A stretch of 64,000 nucleotides of DNA, taken from Tulasnella sp. 424 (Eukaryota > Basidiomycota > Agaricomycetes > Cantharellales > Tulasnellaceae). This document shows positions 20,808-31,080 of this stretch, piece by piece (positions within the stretch are counted from its first letter, which is position 1; each line of letters opens with the position of its first letter). A model generated the notes under the pieces. That model saw nothing but the letters and a program-made list of their open reading frames with translations. It searched no databases and was not told where the DNA came from. Location of the stretch: contig WSUB01000197.1 in the NCBI GenBank assembly GCA_019633425.1, forward strand, positions 1 to 64,000, given 5' to 3'. Position numbers and translations under genes: made by a program.

Positions 20808-21824
20808 ATGCCAGACACAGCCAACATTTCGCAATCTACGTCGATCACCGTCGATGGAATTACCTACGAAAAGCACGAAAAACATTGGTACCCGGATGGC
20901 AACATAATATCCACCGTGCAGGACACCGCATTCCGCCTGTTCCAAAGTTTCCTGATCAGGAGGAGCGAAGTCATGGCGTTGGTGCTGACGGTCCCTCAGC
21001 CAAACGAGCCAATGGATGCCCCCTCAAAGCCCCAGGAGCACCAATCAATGTTTGACGGCGTTCCTGTAGTCCGCTTAGACGACCTCACCTGCGATTTTGC
21101 CGTCCTCCTGGATGCGATCCTTCCCCAGACATATGCCTCAGCACCGGTCTCATCTGACACCCCTCGGTGGCAACTCCTCGGTCTTGCGCAGATTGCACAA
21201 AAGTATGGTGTGAATGATGTAGTGGCCCAAACTGTGAGCATCCTCGAGGATGTTCTACCCACCACCAAGAACCTCAGAGGCCGTTATGCCGGACCAGAGC
21301 CAGCGGTTCGTATCATTGAGTGGGCCCGCCGCTGCAGCTTCCCACAATTCCTTCCCATGGCATTCTACTACGCGACTACAATACAGTGGGGACTTAATAA
21401 CATGCCGCTGCGGATGATCCAGCATCTGCATCCCCGGGACCAAATTCGCATCCAGCGTGGACTGGGAAAGCTGCAATCCGAGGTCATCAACGCCGCCCTT
21501 ACACGCTGGGAGAATTCCTGCATAGGGACTTCGAAGCCAGAAAAGGGTTGTCCGAGTAGAGTTCGGTCGTGTTGGGTGGGCTATGAGGGGAAAGCCTGGA
21601 ACACGGATAAAAATGAAGCGCGATGGACGAACCTCCTCCTTCATCCACTGGAGGAATTATTGAAAAGGGTCCACGATCGCGAGACGATTCCTCTTCGCGA
21701 TATCTGTGAGGCTTGTCGCGAGGAGTTTATCAACGCAAACAAGCGCATGAGGTTAGACCTCGTCGGTAAACTCGAAAGCATCTTTAGCTTGGTCGAGGGA
21801 GCGGGAGAATCTGGTGGCCGCTGA
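20808..21824 (+). CDS. BTB/POZ-domain protein (copy 6, subtype B, unit 1)
   Basis: A 338-aa intact protein starting MPDTANISQSTSITVDG. Features: KHWYPDGNIISTV strand, FRLFQSFLIRRSEVM helix, FDGVPVVRLDDL box, PQTY turn (the usual cysteine is replaced by tyrosine in subtype B), and WARRCSFPQFLPMAFYY. The C-terminal cysteine pairs are C-x6-C (GCPSRVRSC) and CEAC in ICEACREEF, with LLLHPLEEL between. It is closest to copy 10 (29698) and to broken copy 8 (24865). Confidence 0.85.
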   Translation: MPDTANISQSTSITVDGITYEKHEKHWYPDGNIISTVQDTAFRLFQSFLIRRSEVMALVLTVPQPNEPMDAPSKPQEHQSMFDGVPVVRLDDLTCDFAVLLDAILPQTYASAPVSSDTPRWQLLGLAQIAQKYGVNDVVAQTVSILEDVLPTTKNLRGRYAGPEPAVRIIEWARRCSFPQFLPMAFYYATTIQWGLNNMPLRMIQHLHPRDQIRIQRGLGKLQSEVINAALTRWENSCIGTSKPEKGCPSRVRSCWVGYEGKAWNTDKNEARWTNLLLHPLEELLKRVHDRETIPLRDICEACREEFINANKRMRLDLVGKLESIFSLVEGAGESGGR

Positions 21825-21914
21825 TTATGTTCCTCTTGACTTCTTCGTTTTACGTATACTGGCTGTAGCTACAGAGATTGATGTCAGCGTAATGTTCCAT
21901 CTCACTCCTCCTCC

Positions 21915-22130
21915 TTGCACCAATTGCCCGAAAGCACAGATTTGATGATGTGTGACTCAAACTGCGGAATTTTTCAAAGATTCTACCCACCACGAACCCC
22001 TCAGGAAGCTAACCTGAACCATACGAGGCGGGTTGAAATTATTAGTGTCGCCCTCACGCGCTTGAAGAACTCTTGCTTTGGAAGTTCGAGGCTCGAGAAG
22101 AGCTGGAAAAGTAAAATTGCTCGTGTTAGA
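21915..22130 (+). pseudogene. Subtype-B BTB scrap, unit 1
   Basis: A relic of the region encoding the C-terminal half of a B gene. VEIISVALTRLKNSC corresponds to the family's EVINAALTRWENSC, preceded by the TTCTACCCACCA word found at 21254 in the intact gene. Equivalent scraps follow each B gene (25975-26235, 30815-31080), so it pre-dates the unit duplication. At its right end it is fused directly to a LIP5 fragment. Confidence 0.7.
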
Positions 22131-22743
22131 AGCGTATCCAACCCTTGCTCCTCTGTCTCTCCAACACCAAGCATGATACTGGTCTTGGTGACCTTGACAC
22201 CAGCTTCCGTAACCCATTCGAGGACTTTCAAGCTCTGTCTGAGCTTGCCTCTTCAATCTCGGACGAATGGCGTCAATGCCTCAACAGTCTCGATATTGTG
22301 AGCATAGACATCCAAGCCGGACTTGGCGACGAGCTCGACTTCGGGCCTCGAACCCTGAAAATCTTCCGTTAGAGCTTTGATAAGAATGTTCGGGGCCTTT
22401 TGCTTGATTTTGCGAATGGTGAAAGCAAAGTGAGCAGCACCGCCGTCCACCAGGTTTGTCCGAGGCAATCATTAATAATCCGTTTTCGTAGTGTGAACCA
22501 GCAGTCCGTCCAGACGCACCATCTCGATCGACACTTGTCAAGAAGATATAGCCTAATCCCCAGCGACTAACGGCTTCCGCGGTATTTTCTGGTTCATGCG
22601 GGTCCAATGGTGGGGGTGTACGAGAGGTTTTCACGGAGCAGAACGACAGCCGCGAGTACAGGCGTCTCCCATCAGCTGACAAGCCCTAGCGTCAGCACAA
22701 ATGTTTCCCCTTTGGTGAAGCGTGGCGTGTATGCGTACCATGG
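22130..22743 (-). pseudogene. LIP5 (lipoyl synthase) fragment, unit 1
   Basis: Corresponds to 33054-33665 of the intact gene: the end of exon 3, exon 4 and exon 5 with the intervening introns still in place. Recognisable pieces are [33 protein letters not shown] and [15 protein letters not shown]. One base is missing within the radical-SAM cysteine region (CAGAACGACAG where the intact gene has CAGAATCGACAG), and the first and last exons are absent. Retained introns show this is a DNA-level copy, not a retrocopy. Non-functional. Confidence 0.88.
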
Positions 22744-23642
22744 CATTTATTGATTAGATCGATATCGGGCTGCGAGGAAGGACGGTGAAGATATACGTAT
22801 ACAGCATCGGTCAGACTGCGTCACTCCAGCCTCGTCAGGCTACAATCGGGGAAGATAGTGTAAATATCATTTTACATGAGATCTCATACTTGATGTGGTG
22901 GGGCTAAACACGATCAAGAGCCCAAATTTGACTTGTGGGCTTTGCGGCTCTGCCATCTCCGAGCATCACGGGGACCCGGGACTCGGAAACTGGGTTGACC
23001 GTCTTGACGATTGAAAGCTAGCGACACGATCGATCCTAGCGCGGGGGACCAAACTTTTTGCCTGACTAATAACAGGTATTTTTAGCAGGTGCAGGCGCGT
23101 TGTTCTGCCCTGTTGGGTAGCTTCCACATCCTTGCCAAGCTGCGGGCTGGAAAATATCTCGGTGTTCGGGTGTAGTGGAGTATATTGAAACGAACGGCTA
23201 AAACCAGCGCCTAGGCCAAGTCCAGTAGATGAGGTGTAAGGAAAGAACCTCTGGTGCCCGCGCTAAGTGTGGCCGTGCTCGCGTGATGGGAGTGCAGATA
23301 GCTTAAACCAACCCCATCCCCTTTCCCTCACCCGTGGATACACGCAGAAGCTGAGTGGTGGGTCGAATATTTTGCTGAGAGGCTAGTCGGTTTGAGGACT
23401 TATATACGATGAAGGGAGAAAGGATAACGTACGAGTTCAAACCGAACATTACAGCGCTATGTCCGCGAGTACTCCGCCGCAGTTGTCCGTGTAGGTCTTG
23501 TCCGTTCACCCTACTACAATCCAGGTATGTACCAAAAAAAAAAAAAAAAACAATTCTCGCTTACGGATGTTGGACTTACGCATTTGATATGTTGAATTGC
23601 ATCTTAAAGCAGCTCGCCAAACCAACGCTAATGCAAGAATCA
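22744..23642. other. Spacer, unit 1/unit 2 junction to copy 7
   Basis: The LIP5 fragment ends abruptly at about 22743 and the sequence continues as the D-gene 3' flank (cf. 17270 onwards) and A-gene promoter. A 5' UTR intron for copy 7 is inferred from GTATGT at 23525 to TTAAAG about 23611. It contains an uninterrupted run of about 17 A just after the donor. Confidence 0.55.
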
Positions 23643-24662
23643 ATGAATCGCAACTCAACGGCCACCACCCGAAACTCACACAATCAGACATCGATTATTA
23701 TCTCTGAAGTAAAGTACAAGAAAGACACGACACACTGGTATGCAGACGGAAATCTCATAGTTCTTGTGGAGAATACCGCCTTCCGTGTCTTTCAGAGCTT
23801 CTTAACAAGGCGGAGTGGGGTCATGGATGCGGCTTTGGCTGTTCCGCAGTCAAAGCGATTGAATAACCCGGAGTCACCAGTACGCATTCGGAGAGATACA
23901 TTCGACGGGGCCTCTGTCGTCGAGTTGGACGACAACACCCTCGACGTTGGCCTTCTCCTCGACGTCGTCCTTCCCCAAACTTGCGCGACCAGTCCTATCT
24001 CCACCCAAACTGAGTGGACCAGGCTCCTGGGCCTTGCTCAAATCGCGCAGAAGTATGCAATAGCCGACGTGGTGTCCCAAGTTATTGACATTCTCGAAAA
24101 GGTTCTGCCGACTCGACAGCGGCCTTATGGGGCTTGCAATTGGAGCCCAGTCGACGCCGTCCGTATCATTCATTGGGCGCGCGACTGCGGGTTCCATCAA
24201 TTTCTACCCATGGCATTCTACTACCTGGCTACGGGAGAATGGGAGTTCGACACGATGAACTGGGAGGCCATGGAGTCACTGTCCACTCGGGACCAGCTGC
24301 GAGTTCAGCAAGGGCTGGCGCGACTGCAAACCACAGTTGTCAAACTGGCCCTCTCCCGTTGGGAAAATCATCCTATTGGGAACTCAAAGCCAGCAAAGTC
24401 GTGCCCGAATTGGCGCTACAATTGTTGGATGGGATACGGGGGAAAGGTTTGGTCAAGCGGAGATGACGGCACGAGGTGGTCGAACCTCCTCCTACATCCT
24501 TTGGAGGAACTACAGTTGAGGGCCAACGGCAAAGTGGCCAATCTGGACAATTTCTGTGATCACTGCCGAACAGAGTTCATCGCAGCCAGTAACCAAATGA
24601 GCGATGATATTGTCAAGGAGCTCCTCTTCGGGGATTTCTGGCAGGCGCCTTGGTCCAACTGA
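23643..24662 (+). CDS. BTB/POZ-domain protein (copy 7, subtype A, unit 2)
   Basis: A 339-aa open protein from MNRNST at 23643; an in-frame ATG further upstream lies in the inferred 5' UTR intron region. Features: THWYADGNLIVLV strand, FRVFQSFLTRRSGVM helix, PQTC turn, HWARDCGFHQFLPMAFYYL. The cysteine pairs are C-x6-C (SCPNWRYNC) and CDHC, with LLLHPLEEL between. The C-terminus differs from copy 5: a deletion of about 30 nt after VKEL gives the ending FWQAPWSN in place of the PFGASQAP tail. The BTB part and both cysteine pairs are intact, so it is probably functional. Confidence 0.82.
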   Translation: MNRNSTATTRNSHNQTSIIISEVKYKKDTTHWYADGNLIVLVENTAFRVFQSFLTRRSGVMDAALAVPQSKRLNNPESPVRIRRDTFDGASVVELDDNTLDVGLLLDVVLPQTCATSPISTQTEWTRLLGLAQIAQKYAIADVVSQVIDILEKVLPTRQRPYGACNWSPVDAVRIIHWARDCGFHQFLPMAFYYLATGEWEFDTMNWEAMESLSTRDQLRVQQGLARLQTTVVKLALSRWENHPIGNSKPAKSCPNWRYNCWMGYGGKVWSSGDDGTRWSNLLLHPLEELQLRANGKVANLDNFCDHCRTEFIAASNQMSDDIVKELLFGDFWQAPWSN

Positions 24663-24864
24663 GCGTAGGAGTATATCGGAAGTGATAACAACAATCTGTA
24701 TGCTGTATATAATCTTCGAAAGCACATGTAATATCATTGATGAGATGCATCCCTTGCAGTTCAGATGTTAAACGCGTTTGAGCCGCAAAGTCGTGAACCG
24801 GTGGTTTGGCGCACTTGTTGCTCCATTGGCGACTAACGAGCAGTTCCGCTGTCAGCAAAGACAG

Positions 24865-25850
24865 ATGTCAGACGCAGACGCAGCCAACACTTCACAATCG
24901 ACGCCGATTACCGTCGGTGGGGTTACCTACGAGAAACACAAAACACACTGGTATCCGCATGGCAACATGATATTCACTGTGCAAGACATCGCATTCCGCC
25001 TGTTCAAGAGCTTCCTGATGAGGAGAAGCGACGTCATGGCGCAGATGCTGACGGTCTCTCAGCCAAACGATGCCAGCTCAAACCCCCAAGAACAGCAACA
25101 GATGTTTGACGGCGCTCCTGTAGTCCGTTTGGACGACCCCGTCCTCGATTTTGCCCTCCTCCTAGATGCAATCCTTCCCCAGACATTTGCCTCATCACCC
25201 GTCCCATCTGACAGTCCATGGCAGCGACTTCTCGGCCTCGCGCAAATTGCACATAAATATGGGGTAAATGACATATTGACCCAAACTGGGATCGTCCTCG
25301 AGGGCATTATACCCACCACCAAGAACCTCAGAGGCTACAATGGACTCAGGAACCGGTTCGTGTCATTGAGTTGGCTCGCCGCTGCAGCTTCCCACAATAA
25401 CTTCCCATGGCATTCTATTACGTGACCACAATACAGTGGGGTCTTAATAACATGCCGCTGCGGACGATCCAGCATCTGCGTCCCCGGGACCAAATTCGCA
25501 TTCAGCGCGGGCGGGCAAAGCTGCAAACAGAGGTCGTCAACGCTGCCCTTAAACGCTGGGAGAATTCCTGCATTGGAATTTTGAAGCCGGAAAAGAGTTG
25601 TCCGAGTAGAACTCGGTCGTGTTGGGTGGGCTACGAAGGGAAAGCCTGGAGCACGGACAAAAATGAGGCGAGATGGACGAACCTCCTCCTGCATCCACTC
25701 GAGGAATTACTGGAAAGAGTCCACGATCGCGAAACGATTCCTCTTCGCGACATCTGCGAGGCTTGTCGCAAGGAGTTTATCAGCGAAAACAAAGGCATGA
25801 GGTTAGACCTTGTCGGTAAACTCGAAACCATCTTTAGCTTGGACGAGTGA
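24865..25850 (+). pseudogene. BTB/POZ pseudogene (copy 8, subtype B, unit 2)
   Basis: Starts normally at MSDADAANTSQS and reads through the BTB domain (HWYPHGNMIFTV, FRLFKSFLMRRSDVM, FDGAPVVRLDDP). A single-base deletion around 25340-25350, relative to copies 6 and 10, then shifts the frame. In the restored frame a TAA at 25398-25400 replaces the Phe codon of the otherwise invariant QFLPMAFYY. The remainder (25407-25850) is open and includes both cysteine pairs. Two independent lesions make a sequencing artefact or intron unlikely; a truncated BTB-only product remains conceivable. Confidence 0.85.
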
Positions 25851-25974
25851 GCGGGAGAATCTGGTGGCCGCTGATTATGTTCCTCTTGATTTCTTCATTG
25901 TACGTATACCGGCTGTAGCTACAGAGATTTATATCAGTGTAATGTTCCATTTCACTCCTCCGTCTTACACAAAT

Positions 25975-26235
25975 TGCCCGAAAGTACAGATCTGATGATG
26001 TGGTGGCTCAAACTCTGGAATTCTTCGAAGGTTCTACCCAACACGAACCCGCTCGGAAGCTAACCTGAACCATACGGGACGGGTTGAAATTATTAAGGTC
26101 GCCTTCACGCGCTTGAAGAACTCTTACTTTGGGAGATCGAGGTTCGAGAAGAGCTGCCAAAGTAAAAATTGCTCGTGTTAGATAGTGTGAGGAGGGCAAT
26201 ATTTGGTCTGCAAAGTTCACGACGAGCTCAATCAT
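25975..26235 (+). pseudogene. Subtype-B BTB scrap, unit 2
   Basis: A diverged copy of the scrap at 21915-22130, with TTCTACCCAACACGAACC then a readable VEIIKVAFTRLKNS stretch. No open frame. Its right end continues into the promoter of a former C gene. Confidence 0.65.
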
Positions 26236-26626
26236 TCGAATGGTTCAAGTTCTGGGAGATTAGCTTCCAATTTTTAGCCAACTTTGACCTGATCTGACAA
26301 GATCACACTCGGTTCGCTGTGTAAGCCCTAGTCACGATGTCGTGGCTGCTCTGCTCTGCTTTCCTCCTTAGCTGTCATACTTAGTACCCTGTGAATAAAC
26401 AGTATATGTAGTCGTGAATATGGCCATGCGATGGAGGAACCTTCTATGGCACCCGTTGAAGGAGTTGAAGCAGAGGGTGGAGCTGCCCGAACGTCGTTAC
26501 ATATGCACGGGTTGTCGGGATGAGTTCGTCGCAGAGAACAAGCGCATGCGAGTAGAGCTCATTGATAAGCTCGCAACGATCTTCGGTTTAGATGATGACG
26601 AAGCCGGAATTGATCGCGCTGCGTGA
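26236..26626 (+). pseudogene. Subtype-C BTB remnant, unit 2 (promoter joined to tail)
   Basis: The upstream part (about 26236-26420) matches the C promoter at 31060-31260, ending near the shared ATATGTAGTCGTGAA. It is joined at about 26420 to the last 65 codons of the gene: MRWRNLLWHPLKEL, then CTGC and a KLATIFGLDDDEAG end, matching copy 11. Essentially the whole BTB-coding part is deleted. This fragment keeps TGG where copy 11 has a stop (TAG), showing that the copy-11 stop is derived. Confidence 0.82.
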
Positions 26627-26809
26627 TATTCGTCTGTACACCTTGTCCATCCCGCCTGAGATGATTTGTTCCACGAAAGCGTGTCATTACGTCTCTTTGT
26701 ACTAGTGTCAGGGGTCCTGTAGAATGTAGCATAGATGCGATGCTAGCGGGCGAGAACTACTCATACGACCACTCCTAGTGGGGAAGGATGGTAATGCAAC
26801 TATTACGTG

Positions 26810-27188
26810 CTGCTCGTCTCCAACTCAGAATTTTGAGATAGAACTTCGGCCTTAACTCCCCGAGCGGGATTCGCTTTGCCACGAAGGATGTTCTCAACAT
26901 AGAGCTCTCCAGCGTTTGGTGAGGGAAATCGATAACCGTCAGAAAGCGGTCGACCTTCATGCGTTTCTCCGTGGGTCGCATGTGCTGGCCAAAGGTCACG
27001 ACCTCCACATTGGACTTGCGTAACTCTGTTCGGCGGGGATACAATCAGTCCAAAGCCTGCATCCCGATCAAAGTAAATTACCCTTAAGCGCATCCAACAC
27101 TTGCTCCTCCGCCTCTCCAACACCTAGCATGATACTGGTCTTGGGGGGCCTTGACGCCAGTTTCCTTAGCCCACTCTAGAATTTTCAG
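26810..27188 (-). pseudogene. LIP5 fragment, unit 2
   Basis: Corresponds to 32635-33165 of the intact LIP5: the last exon, part of exon 6 and the end of exon 5. About 130 nt are deleted between GTCAGAAA and CGGTCGACC, removing the KVAED to RSSYK part of the active site. Readable pieces are TFGQHMRPTEKRMK and [19 protein letters not shown]. It is cut off at 27188 and joined to the tail of a D-type BTB gene. Confidence 0.86.
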
Positions 27189-27250
27189 GGGCTTGGCTCC
27201 TGTTTTACTATGAGTGGTGAGAAGTCCGAGTCTATAGGATGCCCTTGAGG
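27189..27250 (+). pseudogene. Tail of a subtype-D BTB gene, unit 3 boundary
   Basis: GGCTTGGCTCCTGTTTTACT onwards matches the last 60 nt of BTB copy 4 (from 17165), including a GGATG(C/T)CCTTGA terminator. It abuts the LIP5 fragment, marking the unit 2 to unit 3 junction. Confidence 0.8.
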
Positions 27251-28012
27251 AGCTAGCCGGTATGTATCTTTAGTTGTACCGTGCTCTTTGCAACTCTATT
27301 CATTCGTCAGAGTGATATCGGGCAGAGATACGGCTTTGTCACTCCAGCCCTCTTCTGCTATGACTCGAGAAAAGAGTCTGGATATCTTGTACTTGGAATC
27401 TCATGATTGATATGGTGAGGCCTAAACCCGACCAAGAGACCGAACTTGATTCGCTTTGTGGCCGTGCCATCTGCCAACGTCACGTGGTTTAGGAGCTCGG
27501 GAACCGGGTTTTAGTCGACCGTTACCCGACTTTGATGAATGAAAGCTAACGATATGATCAATCCAACCGCGGCGGGTCAGATTTACTCCTTAGATGGACT
27601 AATAACAATCATTCTTGCCAGGCGTTGATGCGTTGCCCTGCCAGGTTGTGTAGCTTCCACATTCGTGCCGAGCGGTGCACAGAAGAATATATATCTCTGT
27701 GTTCGGTGCAGTGGAATACCAGTACTTTCGACTGAGATAGAACGTTGAAATACAGCGTCTAGGCCGAGTCCAGTAGATGAGGTGTGAGAAAAATCCCTCT
27801 TATGCCAGCGCTAGCGTGCGGAGGGCACGTGCACGCATCCCTCGTCAGTCCTATCCACCCTCCCCTCCCTTCGCCACTGATATCCCACGACGTTCAGGCC
27901 CGTATCAAAAGGTAATCAGCAAATCTAGTCTCAGAATGTCGAACTCATGCATTTGATTTGCCGACTTGCAACTTCAGGCAGCCCACCAGACCCACAGACG
28001 CAAGGATCCACG
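27251..28012. promoter_or_regulatory. Upstream region of BTB copy 9
   Basis: Collinear with 17240-17400 plus 18480-19128 of unit 1. It carries the GCGCTAGCG/GCACGTGCA pair at about 27806-27834. The 5' UTR intron donor here appears to be GC (CAGGCCCGTATC aligned with CCAGGTCTGTAAC and CCAGGTATGTACC in the other A genes). Confidence 0.5.
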
Positions 28013-29060
28013 ATGAATCACAACTCAATGGTCACCACCCAAAACCCAGATAATCAGACATCGATTACCATCTCTGAGGTACCTTACAAGATAGACACAA
28101 CACACTTGTATCCAGATGGAAATCTCATAGTTCTTGTGGAGAACACCGCCTTCCGTGTCTTTCAGAGCTTCCTAACAAGACGGAGTGGGGTCATAGAATC
28201 GGCTCTGGCTCTTCCCCAGCCCCAGCGGTTGAATAACCCGGAGTCACCAGTGCGGATTCGAAGAGATACATTCGACGGCGCCCCCGTCCTTCAGTTGGAC
28301 GGGCCTGCAGTCGACTTTACCCTTCTCTTGGACGTCGTCCTTCCCCAAACCTGCGCGACGGTTCCCATCTCCACCAAGACCAAGTGGTCCAGGCTCCTGG
28401 GCCTTGCTCAAATTGCACAGAAGTGTGGAATAACTGACGTGGTGTCCCAAGTTATTGGCATTCTCGAAAAAGTTCTGCCGACTCTCAAGCGGCCTCACGG
28501 GACTTGGAGCCCAGTCGACGCCGTCCATCATTCATTGGGCGCGCAGCTGCGAGTTCCATCAGTTTCTACCCATGGCATTTTACTACTTGGTCACTGGAGA
28601 ATGGCAGTTCGATCCGAGGAACCGGCAAGCCATGGAGTCGCTGTCCGCTCGAGACCAGCTGCGAGCTCAGCAAGGACAGGCGCAACTTCAAGCCGCAGTC
28701 GTCAGACTGGCCCTCTCACGCTGGGAAAACTATCCCATCGGAAACTCAAAGCTAGGAAACCGGTGCCCGGATCGTCGCTTCCATTGTTGGGTGGGATACG
28801 GGGGAAAGATTTGGCCCAGCGGAGATAACGGCACGAGGTGGACGAACCTCCTCCTGCATCCTTTGGAGGAACTGCAGATGAGGGCGGACGGCAAAGTGGC
28901 CAATCTTAGCAGTGTCTGTGAATACTGCCGAGGAGCATTCGTCGCAGCCAATAGAAGCATGATTGATTATATTGTCAAGGAGCTGGAAACGCTTTTGAAG
29001 CTTGAAGACGAAGGGGCCGCATTTAGGAGTCGCCGGGGGGGCCTGATTCTAACCGAGTAG
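28013..29060 (+). pseudogene. BTB/POZ pseudogene (copy 9, subtype A, unit 3)
   Basis: Opens with MNHNSM and reads through the BTB domain (THLYPDGNLIVLV, with L replacing the usual W; FRVFQSFLTRRSGVI; PQTC). A 2-nt deletion at about 28529 then shifts the frame (GTCCATCATTC where copies 5 and 7 have GTCCGTATCATTC). Downstream the correct frame is fully open to 29060, including HQFLPMAFYYL, both cysteine pairs (RCPDRRFHC and CEYC) and LLLHPLEEL. A single lesion suggests recent inactivation; a shifted product would continue to 28828 with unrelated sequence. Confidence 0.85.
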
Positions 29061-29697
29061 AAGTGATAACAACAACCTACTTATTGCGCTTAATCTTCAA
29101 AAACATGTGCAATGTCATTTATCAGGTGCATACAGTGCAGTACAGATGCCAAATGCGTTTGAACCACAATCCGCCGGCCCGCGGTCCGCCCGCACACTTT
29201 CCTCTGCCCTTTATTAACTCAAGGTACCATAGAGGCGTTCATCCCAATGGCTTACCGACCGCTCTAGCTATACAAACTATAGTTTATAAGTCTAATCCGG
29301 CTTAAAATGACAGCTTTTCCCCACTGTATGGCTTTAGGAGACTTTCGCTGTGGTCTGAAAATGCTCACGTTCCTAGGTTGAGGGGAAAGATACAGGTGGA
29401 AACCACCAAGAACCTATCGCGTAAAAGCCTCGTTCCGTCAAGCAGGAACTTGTATTCGTGGGTGAGGCGCAGGAGGTCCCATTTTGCCTTATCGAGCTCA
29501 CGTTGCCACAAAATTAAATAAACACGAGGACTACGCGTGTGCGATCCTTCCCATACATTTACCAGCAGCGACGAGTGATCGGCTCCGTCTTTCACTCTTC
29601 ACCAGGAATTATTCAAAGCGCAGGTTAGTGTGGAATCGCCTGTCTATTATGGGGTCGACGTTCTGAAATGTTGCTCTGTTAGCAAGTACTGGTCAAG
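29061..29697. other. Spacer between A and B genes of unit 3
   Basis: No gene seen. Collinear with 20155-20807 of unit 1. Contains the promoter of copy 10. Confidence 0.5.
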
Positions 29698-30687
29698 ATG
29701 TCAGACGCAGCTAACCCTTCGCAAATGATGTCGATTACCATCGATGGAATCACCTACAAGAAACACGAGAAACATTGGTATCCGGACGGCAACATAATAT
29801 TTACCGTGCAGGACACAGTGTTTCGCCTGTTCCAAAGTTTCCTCATCAGGCGAAGCGAAGTCATGGAATTGGTGCTCATGGTCCCCCAGTCAAACGAGCT
29901 GCCAGATTTCCCCTCGAATACCCAGGAGCAGCAACCAATGTTTGACGGCGTCCCTGTAGTTCGCTTAGACGACCTCGCTCGTGATTTCGCCCTCCTACTA
30001 GATGCAATCCTTCCCCAGACATACGCCTCAGCACCCGTCTCATCTGACACTCCTTGGTGGCATCTCCTCGGTCTTGCGCAGATTGCGCAAAAGTATGGTG
30101 TAAATGATGTAGTGGCCAAAACGGTGACTATCCTCGACGAAATTCTACCCACCACCAAGAACCTAGGGGTCTATGCCGGACCAACGGACCCAATTCGCGT
30201 CATTGAGTGGGCCCGCCGCTGCAGCTTCCCACAATTCCTTCCCATGGCGTTCTATTACGTTACTACAATAGAATGGGGACTTAATAATATGCCGCTGCGG
30301 ATGATCCAGCGATTACATCCAAGGGACCTAATTCGCATTCAGCGTGGGCGGGCAAAGCTGCATTCCGAGGTCATCAACGCTGTCCTTACACGCTGGGAGA
30401 ATTCCTGCATTGGGGCTTTGAAGCCGGACAAGGGCTGTCCGAGTAGGAATCGGTCGTGTTGGGTGGGGTACGAGGGAAAAGCCTGGAACACGCACACAAA
30501 CGAGGCGCGATGGACGAACCTCCTCCTTCATCCTCTGGACGAATTGTCGAAAAGAGTCTACGATCGCGAGACGATTCCTCTTCGCGACATCTGCGAGGTT
30601 TGTCGCGAGGAGTTTATCAGTGCAAACAAGCGCATGAGGTTAGACCTCGTAGGTAAACTCGACAGCATCTTTAGCTTGGACGAGTGA
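29698..30687 (+). CDS. BTB/POZ-domain protein (copy 10, subtype B, unit 3)
   Basis: A 329-aa intact protein starting MSDAANPSQMMSITIDG. Features: KHWYPDGNIIFTV strand, FRLFQSFLIRRSEVM helix, FDGVPVVRLDDL box, PQTY turn, WARRCSFPQFLPMAFYYV, the cysteine pairs C-x6-C (GCPSRNRSC) and CEVC, and LLLHPLDEL. It ends KLDSIFSLDE. Copy 6 is its unit-1 counterpart and runs nine residues longer in total. Function unknown. Confidence 0.85.
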   Translation: MSDAANPSQMMSITIDGITYKKHEKHWYPDGNIIFTVQDTVFRLFQSFLIRRSEVMELVLMVPQSNELPDFPSNTQEQQPMFDGVPVVRLDDLARDFALLLDAILPQTYASAPVSSDTPWWHLLGLAQIAQKYGVNDVVAKTVTILDEILPTTKNLGVYAGPTDPIRVIEWARRCSFPQFLPMAFYYVTTIEWGLNNMPLRMIQRLHPRDLIRIQRGRAKLHSEVINAVLTRWENSCIGALKPDKGCPSRNRSCWVGYEGKAWNTHTNEARWTNLLLHPLDELSKRVYDRETIPLRDICEVCREEFISANKRMRLDLVGKLDSIFSLDE

Positions 30688-30814
30688 CTGGAATGGGCGA
30701 ATCTGGTGACCGCTGATAGTGTTCCTCTTGATCTCTTCGCTGTACCGCTGCTAGTGTAGCTCCATAGATTGATGTCAATGTGCTATTCTATTTCATTCCT
30801 CCGTCTCGCATAAA

Positions 30815-31080
30815 TTGATCAAAAGTACGGAGTTGATGGTGGCTAAAACTCTGGAACTCTGCAAGAAGGTTCTGACCACCATGAAAGCGGCCGAGAGCCT
30901 TCCCTCAACTAAGCGGGATAGACTGAAGTTATTAGAGTGGCCCTCATGCACAGGAAGACCTCTGCTTTGGAAGTTGGGAGTTGGAAAAGAACCGCCCAAG
31001 CAAAAATTGCTCGTGTGATAGTCCGAGAGCGGGGCGATGTTTGATAGTCCCCCAAAGCTTAAAACGAGCTCGAGCATTCA
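30815..31080 (+). pseudogene. Subtype-B BTB scrap, unit 3
   Basis: Third copy of the relic downstream of a B gene, with GAAGGTTCTGACCACCATGA and a decayed RLKLLEWPSCTGRPL stretch aligning to the ALTRWENSC region. No open frame. Confidence 0.6.

Noticed and set aside
23527..23545. Run of about 17 A as a retroposon tail
   Set aside because: It lies just inside the inferred 5' UTR intron of BTB copy 7, with no copied gene ending there. Probably slippage-prone simple sequence.
25330..25410. A cryptic intron repairing BTB copy 8
   Set aside because: No GT-AG pair of suitable size removes both the frameshift and the stop, and paralogs are intronless here.
22130..27188. LIP5 fragments as retrotransposed pseudogenes
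   Set aside because: They retain introns at the same positions and have no poly(A) tail or flanking target duplication.
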